Positions 34,601 to 41,811 of a stretch of 64,000 nucleotides of DNA are shown piece after piece. Both the position numbers and the translations under genes were made by a program. The stretch is from Thermoanaerobaculia bacterium (GTDB lineage: Bacteria; Acidobacteriota; Thermoanaerobaculia; Multivoradales; J023): positions 23,027 through 87,026 of the forward strand of contig JALCBJ010000015.1 in assembly GCA_028066595.1 (NCBI GenBank). The letters are read 5' to 3'. Each line of letters begins with the position of its first letter. The stretch's first letter is position 1. Below the pieces are notes generated by a model, which was not told the origin of the DNA, did not search any database, and saw only the letters and a list, made by a program, of their open reading frames with translations.

Positions 34601-36037
34601 ATGGCCAATACGACCAGCTCCGACGAGCAGAATCAGCACAACGGAAACGACCTCCTCCAGGTCGCGAAGGAAGAGGTCGGCGAGCGCGCCGATTCGGTTC
34701 GCTGTCCCGGTGCACCGGCCATAGCCAAGCGCAAGAAGAGCGCTGTCAAGGCGGGTAGCAAAGGTCGCATCGCCATCGTCGATGGTTGCCGCACACCCTT
34801 TACCAAAGCGGGTGAGCACTTCAAGTCGATGGATGTGGTGGATCTCTCGAGCGTCGCCGTAGCCGAGCTCATCCGGCGCTCGGGAATCGACCCCAAGGAG
34901 ATCGATCTTTCGGTCTTTGGTGTCGTCGTACCCGCTTTGGCGGCACCCAACCTGGGACGTGAGGTGGTCCTACGTACGACACTTCCGAAGTCGATCCCCG
35001 GTATCGCGGTGAACCTGGCGTGTGCGTCGTCGAATCGGGCCATCACGCAAGGAGCAGAAGCGATCCTCTCTGGCCAGGCCGAAGTCGTCCTGGCAGGCGG
35101 TGCGGAGAGCCTGTCGACCGTTCCGATCACTTACAGTCGTAACGCTTCGCAACGTTTCATCGAGTTGTCCAAGGCCCGATCCGTGGGTGCGAAGATTTCC
35201 ACGTTGGCGAAGATCAGTCCCAAGGATCTGGCGCCGATACCACCGGCTATCGCCGAATACACAACGGGCGAGAGCATGGGTGAATCGGCCGAGAAGATGG
35301 CCAAGGAAAACGGGATTTCCCGCGCCGCGCAGGACGAGATCGCGCTGCACTCTCATAGCCGAGCGGCCGCAGCCCAGGCCGAAGGACGCTTCGATGGCCA
35401 GATCGTGCCGACGTTTCCTCAGCCCGACTATGACGCGGCGGTGACCCACGACACCGGTGTGCGAAAGGACTCGTCCCTGGAAGCCCTGGCCAACCTCCGC
35501 CCGGTCTTTGACCGAGCCTACGGTTCCCTCACGGCGGGCAACTCGTCGCCGCTGACGGACGGAGCGTCCGTGGTGCTGCTGATGCCCGAGAAGAAAGCGC
35601 AAGCATTGGGATTGGAGCCCCTCGGGTACATCCGTTCATGGGCCTATTCGGCGCTCGATCCGAGTACTCAGCTTCTCCAGGGTCCGGCCTATGCGGCACC
35701 CCAGGCGCTGGATCGAGCCGGCCTGGGACTGCAGGACATGGATCTTCTCGAGATGCACGAAGCGTTTGCCGCACAGATTCTGTCGAACATGAAGGCTTTC
35801 GCGTCGAAGAAGTTCGCCAAGGAGGAGCTCGGCCGAGCCAAACCTCTCGGCGAGATCGACTTCGATAAGTACAACGTCAACGGTGGTTCGATTTCCATCG
35901 GCCACCCGTTCGGTGCCACCGGCGGTCGGGTCACCATTCAGCTGCTGAACGAGCTGAAACGGCGGGATCTACAGTTCGGGCTCATGACGGTCTGCGCCGC
36001 GGGCGGCAACGGCTTCGCGATGGTGGTGGAGCGGTAA
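34601..36037 (+). CDS. Acetyl-CoA C-acyltransferase (thiolase), FadI-like
   Basis: 478 residues. Thiolase I fold with the nucleophile C141 in NLACASSNRAI, the GHPFGATGGR His motif and the C-terminal CAAGGNG Cys motif, all intact. Catalyses thiolytic cleavage of 3-ketoacyl-CoA (or the reverse condensation). The long insert between the halves and the overall length match the FadI/trifunctional type rather than AtoB. Unusual is a charged N-terminal extension of about 54 residues before RIAIVDGCRTPF, rich in Asn, Lys and Glu. It is 32 bp upstream of a CoA-transferase, fitting a fatty-acid or branched acyl-CoA breakdown pair. Confidence 0.9.
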   Translation: MANTTSSDEQNQHNGNDLLQVAKEEVGERADSVRCPGAPAIAKRKKSAVKAGSKGRIAIVDGCRTPFTKAGEHFKSMDVVDLSSVAVAELIRRSGIDPKEIDLSVFGVVVPALAAPNLGREVVLRTTLPKSIPGIAVNLACASSNRAITQGAEAILSGQAEVVLAGGAESLSTVPITYSRNASQRFIELSKARSVGAKISTLAKISPKDLAPIPPAIAEYTTGESMGESAEKMAKENGISRAAQDEIALHSHSRAAAAQAEGRFDGQIVPTFPQPDYDAAVTHDTGVRKDSSLEALANLRPVFDRAYGSLTAGNSSPLTDGASVVLLMPEKKAQALGLEPLGYIRSWAYSALDPSTQLLQGPAYAAPQALDRAGLGLQDMDLLEMHEAFAAQILSNMKAFASKKFAKEELGRAKPLGEIDFDKYNVNGGSISIGHPFGATGGRVTIQLLNELKRRDLQFGLMTVCAAGGNGFAMVVER

Positions 36038-36069
36038 GGCTTGGCGGGGGAGTTGGAGGGAGGTTTGCC

Positions 36070-37302
36070 ATGAACGACTCCTCGCAACCCCTCCACGGCG
36101 TCCTCGTCGTCGACCTGTCCCGTCACCTACCGGGTCCACTGGTGACCCGGCTGTTGGCCGATCTGGGTGCCCGGGTCGTCAAAGTGGAGGAGCCTCGCCA
36201 CGGCGACCCGACTCGTCAAGCTCCACCGTTCACCGATGAAACGTCGAGCCTGTCGGCGCTCTTGATCCACGGCCACGAAAGCCTCGCGCTCGATCTCAAG
36301 AAGGATGACGGACGCCGTGCGCTGGAAGATCTGCTGCTACATGCGGACGTGTTCGTGGAGAGCTTCCGGCCCGGCACCCTGGCCCGCCTCGGCTTGGAGC
36401 CGGACCGCCTGATGGAAATGTTCCCGCGACTGATTCTGTGTTCCGTCTCGGGCTTCGGACAGGACGGCGAGCTGGCCTGGCGTGCGGGTCACGATCTGAC
36501 CTATCAGGCCATGGCCGGGACCCTCGCTGCCGGCGGCGGTATGCCTGCCGTGCAAGTGGCGGACTACGCTGGAGCGTGGAGCGCCGTAGCTGCTGTCACC
36601 GCGGCACTCTTTCGCCGCGAGGCCGAAGGAGAGGGCGGTCGGGGCTGCCGAATCGATCAGAGCCTGCTCGATGCCGCCGGCCATGCTGCGATCACCTCGT
36701 GGGCTTCCGAAGCAGATGGTGCCAAGGGTGTGGGCCAACCGCTGCTGCTCACCGGTGCCTATCCTTGCTATGACCTCTACCGCACCAAGGACGACGGAAC
36801 CCTGGCGGTGGCGTTCCTAGAGCCGAAATTCTGGCGGAGTTTCTGTGAGGCGGCCGGCCACAAAGGCTTGATTCCCAGGCAGTTCAGCAAGGACCCGAAG
36901 GCTCGCCGCGAGGTCGAAGGTATATTTCGTGCCCGCACGCGCGACGAATGGGCGGACTTCGCCATCCGCCATGATCTCCCGGCCGAACCCGTCCTGTCCC
37001 TCGAGGAATCGGAACAGCACGGCCAGGTTCGGACGCGGGCTCTGACGAAGCGAGGAGACGACGGTCTGCGGCGGCTCGGCTACCCAGCCATGATCGACGG
37101 CCACCGTCCCCGTGGTGCGGATCGCATTCCCGGTCTGGGTGAAGATACCGATGCGCTGATCGAGGAGTTCGGTCTCGCGGCAGATGTCCCGGTGGGCAAA
37201 CGAAAGCGCAAAGGTATCGGACGACGGCGAAGCGTCAAGGCATGGGCGTCCAAGGTGGCGACACGAGTGATGGCGAAGCTGTCCTCGCCGGATGGTGACT
37301 AG
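36070..37302 (+). CDS. CaiB/BaiF (family III) CoA-transferase or acyl-CoA racemase
   Basis: 410 residues. The N-terminal LHGVLVVDLSRHLPGPLVTRLLADLGARVVKVE and DLKKDDGR motifs, ESFRPGTLARLGL, SVSGFGQDG and the catalytic Asp D142 in AGHDLTYQAMAG identify the family. The large and small domains are both present. The last 35 residues form a basic tail (KRKRKGIGRRRSVKAW...) unusual for the family, whose members are normally about 360-400 residues. The residues around D142 (HDLTYQ) and lack of the long CoA-transferase insert favour an alpha-methylacyl-CoA racemase-like activity, but transferase activity is equally possible. Confidence 0.88.
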   Translation: MNDSSQPLHGVLVVDLSRHLPGPLVTRLLADLGARVVKVEEPRHGDPTRQAPPFTDETSSLSALLIHGHESLALDLKKDDGRRALEDLLLHADVFVESFRPGTLARLGLEPDRLMEMFPRLILCSVSGFGQDGELAWRAGHDLTYQAMAGTLAAGGGMPAVQVADYAGAWSAVAAVTAALFRREAEGEGGRGCRIDQSLLDAAGHAAITSWASEADGAKGVGQPLLLTGAYPCYDLYRTKDDGTLAVAFLEPKFWRSFCEAAGHKGLIPRQFSKDPKARREVEGIFRARTRDEWADFAIRHDLPAEPVLSLEESEQHGQVRTRALTKRGDDGLRRLGYPAMIDGHRPRGADRIPGLGEDTDALIEEFGLAADVPVGKRKRKGIGRRRSVKAWASKVATRVMAKLSSPDGD

Positions 37303-37398
37303 CTTGGAACGGCTCTCGAGCCGGCGTGGGTCGCTCGCTGTCGGCAGCGGAGTCACTGCCGGCGACATGGGAGTGTCTGCGGGCTGGTATTGCACTGT

Positions 37399-37482
37399 GG
37401 CCGGCGGGACGCCGGCGCTCCCAGCGAGTGCTACCGCAGGCCGCCGAGAGGTCTTGCTGGGACCGCCGGCATCTTGCCGGCC
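37399..37482. repeat. Inverted repeat with 27-bp arms (REP-like element)
   Basis: Arms 37399-37425 and 37456-37482 match as inverted copies at 23 of 27 positions, separated by 30 bp. Each arm itself contains two GCCGGC palindromes. It lies in the 225-bp gap between the CoA-transferase and the MFS gene. The layout resembles REP/BIME-type elements mobilised by RAYT-type transposases; no such transposase is in the window. Confidence 0.65.
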
Positions 37483-37527
37483 TGCCTTGGACTCGAAAGC
37501 CGTCCAGGCGCGCTAGCCTTGCACGCC

Positions 37528-39156
37528 GTGACCACGCCTTCCCCGGCCGACAGGCCAGACACCGACTCGCCCTGGACACCCCTGGGTATCCCTGCGTTCC
37601 GCGCTCTATGGCTGGCCGCCATCGCTTCGAATCTGGGGACATGGGCGCATGAGGTAGGCGCGGCGTGGCTGATGACGTCGCTGACGTCTTCGCCGACCCT
37701 GGTCGCCCTGGTGCAGGCTGCGGCGACCCTACCGATGTTCCTGTTGGCCCTACCGGCAGGAGTGGCGGCTGACCTCTTCGATCGGCGCAAGATCCTGCTG
37801 TTGGCCCAGGGCTGGATGGCGGCCTCCGCGTTCCTGCTGGCGGCCTCGACCTGGCTCGAGCTGGTGACCCCGCCGGTTCTCTTGCTACTGACGGCGTCTT
37901 TGGCCATCGGCATGGCGCTGTCAGCTCCGGCCTGGCAGGCGATCACGCCCGAGCTGGTGGGTTTCGGCGCGCTGCCCAAAGCGGTGGCGCTCAACAGCAT
38001 GGGCTTCAATGTAGCGCGTGCTCTGGGCCCGGCCATGGGTGGTCTGCTCTTGGCACTGGCTGGGCCGTGGGCGAACTTTGCGGTGAATGCTCTGTCGTTC
38101 AGCGGGGTGCTCCTGGTGTTGTTGCGCTGGCGTCGGGAGCCCGAGCGCTCCAGCTTGCTGCCTGAGGAAGGTTTCCTTGGAGCGCTGCGACTGGGCATGC
38201 GCTACGTGTTCAATTCGCCGCGCATGAAGACCGTGCTGCTGCGCAGTGGGCTGTTCGTACTTCCCGCGAGCGCGTGGTGGGCGCTCCTGCCGGTGGTCGC
38301 CCGTTTCTCCCTCGACCTCGGCCCGGGTGGCTACGGCGCACTGGTCGGATGCTTTGGAGCCGGTGCAGTCTGCGCTGCCTGGATGCTGCCGCCGATTCGT
38401 AAACGCCTCGACGCGGACGCTTTGTCGCTCATGGCTTCCGGCATCTTCGCGGTGTCCCTCGTGATCCTCGCCGTGTCGAGCCGTGGTGCGCCGGGTGGTG
38501 CGTTGGCTGCTGGCGGCGCCGCTGTGTTGGGCGGGGGTGGTTGGCTCACCGTGCTGTCAGGCTACAACGTGGCTGCGCAGAGCGCCGTTCCGGCCTGGGT
38601 GCGGGCGCGGGCATTGTCGATCTACATGCTCGTCTTCTTCGGTAGCCTGTCCCTTGGGTCGGCGCTTTGGGGAACCGTGGCCGAGCAGTTGGGGAGCTTC
38701 GTCGCGCTTCTCGGCGCCTCGGCTGCGCTGCTGCTCGGTTTGTTCAGCGGCAAGCGACGGTTGGGTCAGGTGGACCCGAGCCGGCTGGCGCCGTCACGTC
38801 ACTGGCCGACTCCGCTGGTCCACATCGAGCCCGAGCCGGAAGGCTCGGAAGTACTGATCACGGTGGAATACCGGGTCGATCCATCGGACGCCGAGGAATT
38901 CATGGCAGCCATGTGGGTCGTAGGTCGCAGCCGCCGCCGCGCCGGCTCGGTGCGCTGGGGATTGTGGAACGACACAGCCGACCCCGAACGGTGGGTCGAG
39001 TCGTTCGTCGATGAGTCCTGGACCGAATACCTACGGCACCACGAACGCCTCACCGGACTGGACGCGTCGATCGAGGGCCGGGCGACCGCATTCCATCGAG
39101 GCGAGGAACCACCCGTCGTCTCACACTACGTCGCGGTTCGCCGGCAGGGGCGCTAG
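37528..39156 (+). CDS. MFS exporter, EntS-like family, with C-terminal soluble domain
   Basis: 542 residues from GTG. Twelve hydrophobic segments lie in about 1-410, with the family start FRALWLAAIASNLGTWAHEVGAAWLMTSL and loop motif GVAADLFDRRKIL. The second half includes VLGGGGWLTVLSGYNVAAQSAVPAWVRARALSIYMLVFFGSLSLGSALWG. After the membrane part comes a soluble domain of about 120 residues (VLITVEYRVDPSDAEEFMAAMWVVGRSRRRAGSVRWGL...), a dimeric alpha/beta-barrel-like fold found in many MFS_3 proteins. Probable drug, siderophore or metabolite efflux; substrate unknown. The GTG was chosen because family similarity begins about 20 codons later and the repeat element lies upstream. Confidence 0.88.
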   Translation: MTTPSPADRPDTDSPWTPLGIPAFRALWLAAIASNLGTWAHEVGAAWLMTSLTSSPTLVALVQAAATLPMFLLALPAGVAADLFDRRKILLLAQGWMAASAFLLAASTWLELVTPPVLLLLTASLAIGMALSAPAWQAITPELVGFGALPKAVALNSMGFNVARALGPAMGGLLLALAGPWANFAVNALSFSGVLLVLLRWRREPERSSLLPEEGFLGALRLGMRYVFNSPRMKTVLLRSGLFVLPASAWWALLPVVARFSLDLGPGGYGALVGCFGAGAVCAAWMLPPIRKRLDADALSLMASGIFAVSLVILAVSSRGAPGGALAAGGAAVLGGGGWLTVLSGYNVAAQSAVPAWVRARALSIYMLVFFGSLSLGSALWGTVAEQLGSFVALLGASAALLLGLFSGKRRLGQVDPSRLAPSRHWPTPLVHIEPEPEGSEVLITVEYRVDPSDAEEFMAAMWVVGRSRRRAGSVRWGLWNDTADPERWVESFVDESWTEYLRHHERLTGLDASIEGRATAFHRGEEPPVVSHYVAVRRQGR

Positions 39157-39423
39157 TACGGTATCTGCTCGACACCCACATCGCCTTCCTCACCACACCA
39201 GAAGATCGATCTGGGAAGACCGGGAACGCCGCTGCCTCCGGCACCAAGAATGCGGCCGGTTCTGGGGTCGTGACCTACCACTGTCCTTTTCAGCCGATGA
39301 CCCTCTCGGCATTGGGAGACGATGGATAGGTCAGGATCCCGGGAAAAGTCGGTTGAAGGGAAAACGGCGTAGGTATCCCAAGGATCTGGAGCTGCCGGGC
39401 CAGTGACGCGACTAGCTGAGAGA
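39157..39423 (-). other. 267-bp convergent gap with a possible gene remnant
   Basis: Between the converging MFS and regulator genes. On the minus strand a frame ending at 39153 reads like natural protein for its last 70 or so residues (DTYAVFPSTDFSRDP..., then VVGHDPRTGRILGAGGSGV...FWCGEEGDVGVEQIPY), but no credible start exists outside the regulator gene. It may be the decayed 3' end of a lost gene; I could not assign a family. Confidence 0.3.
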
Positions 39424-39430
39424 CTAGTCG
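39409..39430 (-). terminator. Hairpin at the end of the regulator gene
   Basis: CGACTAG (39409-39415) pairs with CTAGTCG (39424-39430) around an 8-nt loop and spans the regulator stop codon. There is no T-run, so its terminator role is uncertain. Confidence 0.35.
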
Positions 39431-41601
39431 GCAGGCAAACCGAGGCCTTCGACGATCGGGAGACTGACCTGTCGCATCTTTGCAAGCTCGCGATCCATAC
39501 GGTCCCCAAGCGCTCGGTACTCCGGCGTCTGGTGGAGACGGCGGAACTGTGGATCAGTGCGGTGCATACGCACATGGTTGAATCCGCTTGCAAACGCCTT
39601 GTTGAGCCACGCTATAGCGTCTTCATCTTGATGCCGAACGCTAGCGACGGCGGCTAGCACCCACAGCGGATCCCACGATTCATTGTCAGATTCGATCTGC
39701 TCTTGAGCCCACACCTCGGCGGCCTCGAGATGTACCTCCGCCTCGTCTTCCCGACCCTGTTCCGCGAGCAGCCAGGCAAGGCGCACAGATACTTTCGGAT
39801 ACGGACTATTGGAACGATCAAGGACCTCTTCGAGATGAGGCAAAGCGGCGTCGAGATTGCCGGCCCAGATTTCGACTTCCCCCAGCTGTCGCCACGCACG
39901 GGACCACTCGGGAGAAGCTGCGGTCATTTTCTTGAGACGCACTCGAGCGTCCTCATGATCGCCACGGACCATGCTGAAATAAGCCAGATTCAGTTGGGTA
40001 AAACCAGCCAGCGGCTGTTCCGCCAAGACACGCTCGGCGACCGCCCAACCCGCGGCTTCGAATCCGATCTGAAAGAGGTAGAGGGGCAGACCCGAGCGAC
40101 CCATGCGGCCGAGGTCTCGGCTCTGAAGCTCGAGCGCCACGTCCCAGTGGCCTAGGGCTGAGGCCATGGAGGCAGCGTTGTAGATCGCTTCGTCGAAGTC
40201 GGGATCGCGCTTCAAGGCTTCTAGGTTGAGGCGCAGACTTTCCGAAAGGCGCGCGCGGCTGAAGGCGACCATCGCTAAGGCTTTGAACGCCTGGGGTAAA
40301 TCGGGGTTGAGTGCCAAGGCACGCTGGGCAGCCTCTTCGGCGCGCTGACGCCACTCGATGGGGAAATCCCAACGGATCACCCGCATGGCATAGGCGTTGG
40401 CAAGACCGGCTTCGGCCAATGCAAAGCTCGGATCGATGACCAGGGCCTGCTCGAATCTCTGGATCGCCTCCTCATTACCTTTCAAGGTGTGACGTCGGTA
40501 AGCCTGCCGGCCTCTGAGGTAGAGCTCATAAGCGCTGGCCTCTGTGGTGGCGAGTTGATTGAGCTGAGCCAGCTGAGAGGACTCAATCTCGGTCTCCAGC
40601 GCTTCTGCCACTTGCACCGCGACCTCTACTTGCACGACGAAGAGATCCGCGACCTCCGCGTCGAACTCCCGGGACCAGAGAATCTCTTCGGTATTCGCGT
40701 CGATGAGGCGCAGTGCGATGCGCATGGTTGCATCGCCGGTCCGGACGCTGCCTTCGAGAATGCTCCCGGCGCCTAGGTCGTTGCCGATGGCGCCGGCCCC
40801 AGCAGTTTGCTTCTTGAGAGCCCGAGTCGACGCTCGTGCGACCACCCTCAGGCCATCGATCTGGGCCAAGACCGACACCAGCTGCTCCGAAAGACCTTCA
40901 GCTAGGTAAGCGTATTTTTCGTTGGGACCGATATGACGTAGGGGCAGCACCGCGATGCGTCGATCATCGAGCTTCGACACCGTGGGGCTGGACTGAGGAT
41001 CTGGCCAAACGAGAAAGCCGATGAGCCCGATCGACGCCAAGGCGGCGAGCAGCAGCGCGACGGCCGGTCGGCTGCGCAGAACTGGTCTTGGCGACGGCGT
41101 TGGAAGGTCTTCGGGGGCAGGAGGACTTTCCGAAGCCAGGGGGAGCTCCGCGGCTAGGGGGCTTAGGGGAACTGGAGAATTTACCGCGGCCTGTGGCGAC
41201 TCTGTGGTGGGGGAATGCGCGGATTCGCAGGCGGGCCTCTCCGCGACTTCGGCGATAAATCGGTATCCCTTACCGTGCACTGTCTGGACGAATCGAGGGG
41301 ACCGAGCCTGATCTCCCAGAGCGTTGCGCAACCTCGCCGCGGCGCGGGTCAGCGCGTTGTCGGAGACGTATGCGCCGTCCCACACACGCTCGAGGAGCTC
41401 CTCTTTGCTGACCAAGCGACCTCGTTCTTCGATCAACACTTGAAGCAGGTTCAGAGCTTTGGGTTCGACGTCGGCGACATCGTCTCCACGCGACAGCTGG
41501 ACCCAGCGAGAATTGAAGGTCCACTCGCCGAAGCGATAGATCCGAAGCGCCTGGCCAGGCCCAGAGCCGCGGCGAGGATCCTGCTGATCATCAGGCGTCA
41601 C
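39424..41601 (-). CDS. Membrane-spanning winged-helix (ToxR/CadC-like) regulator with TPR sensor region
   Basis: 725 residues. The N-terminal OmpR/PhoB-type winged helix (about 20-118) has the usual VEPKALNLLQVLIEERGRLVSKEELLERVW, recognition-helix region NALTRAAARLRNAL and wing VQTVHGKGYRFIA. A Pro/Ser-rich linker (120-178) leads to a single membrane segment (179-199) and then a TolB/FlgO-like domain (about 213-340; RRIAVLPLRHIGPNEKYAYLAEGLSEQLVSVLA). TPR helices follow (about 350-690). It has no phosphoacceptor receiver domain, so it is a one-component regulator with its sensor outside the cytoplasm. It is divergent from the giant secreted protein gene and is the obvious candidate to control it. 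Confidence 0.88.
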   Translation of the reverse strand: MTPDDQQDPRRGSGPGQALRIYRFGEWTFNSRWVQLSRGDDVADVEPKALNLLQVLIEERGRLVSKEELLERVWDGAYVSDNALTRAAARLRNALGDQARSPRFVQTVHGKGYRFIAEVAERPACESAHSPTTESPQAAVNSPVPLSPLAAELPLASESPPAPEDLPTPSPRPVLRSRPAVALLLAALASIGLIGFLVWPDPQSSPTVSKLDDRRIAVLPLRHIGPNEKYAYLAEGLSEQLVSVLAQIDGLRVVARASTRALKKQTAGAGAIGNDLGAGSILEGSVRTGDATMRIALRLIDANTEEILWSREFDAEVADLFVVQVEVAVQVAEALETEIESSQLAQLNQLATTEASAYELYLRGRQAYRRHTLKGNEEAIQRFEQALVIDPSFALAEAGLANAYAMRVIRWDFPIEWRQRAEEAAQRALALNPDLPQAFKALAMVAFSRARLSESLRLNLEALKRDPDFDEAIYNAASMASALGHWDVALELQSRDLGRMGRSGLPLYLFQIGFEAAGWAVAERVLAEQPLAGFTQLNLAYFSMVRGDHEDARVRLKKMTAASPEWSRAWRQLGEVEIWAGNLDAALPHLEEVLDRSNSPYPKVSVRLAWLLAEQGREDEAEVHLEAAEVWAQEQIESDNESWDPLWVLAAVASVRHQDEDAIAWLNKAFASGFNHVRMHRTDPQFRRLHQTPEYRALGDRMDRELAKMRQVSLPIVEGLGLPAD

Positions 41602-41640
41602 AGAGGCATTTTACCGCCCTCTGAAGTTGTGTCGTCAGCA

Positions 41641-41684
41641 TTCCGTCCGACTTATTCCCGGCGTTCGTCCGACTTCGTCATGAC
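41641..41684. promoter_or_regulatory. Four 11-bp-phased direct repeats, probable regulator binding array
   Basis: Read as consecutive 11-mers from 41641, 41652, 41663 and 41674, all four have T at position 2, G at position 9 and C at position 11; three have T at position 1 and three have A at position 10 (consensus TTnnnnnnGAC). Units 1 and 3 share CGTCCGAC and lie exactly 22 bp apart. Tandem 11-bp direct repeats are the known binding layout of PhoB/OmpR-type winged helices, matching the adjacent divergent regulator. Confidence 0.6.
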
Positions 41685-41747
41685 TCCCAGTGTGTTCTTA
41701 GCGACGCTTGCGAGCGCGGAGACACCGCCGATATCCGCGTATCGCCC

Positions 41748-41761
41748 AGTGTTTCAACACT
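41748..41761. promoter_or_regulatory. 14-bp palindrome upstream of the giant gene
   Basis: AGTGTT-TC-AACACT, perfect arms of 6 bp, 51 bp before the chosen start of the giant gene. It could be an operator or a small leader hairpin. Confidence 0.35.
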
Positions 41762-41811
41762 CAGCAGACCGACGAACCTGGACTGAAAATCCCCCACCGG
41801 GAGGTAACGTT

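Noticed and set aside
41215..41811. Upstream extension of the giant frame to an ATG at 41215
   Set aside because: It is antisense to the DNA-binding part of the regulator gene. The strong ribosome-binding site and signal peptide support the TTG at 41812.
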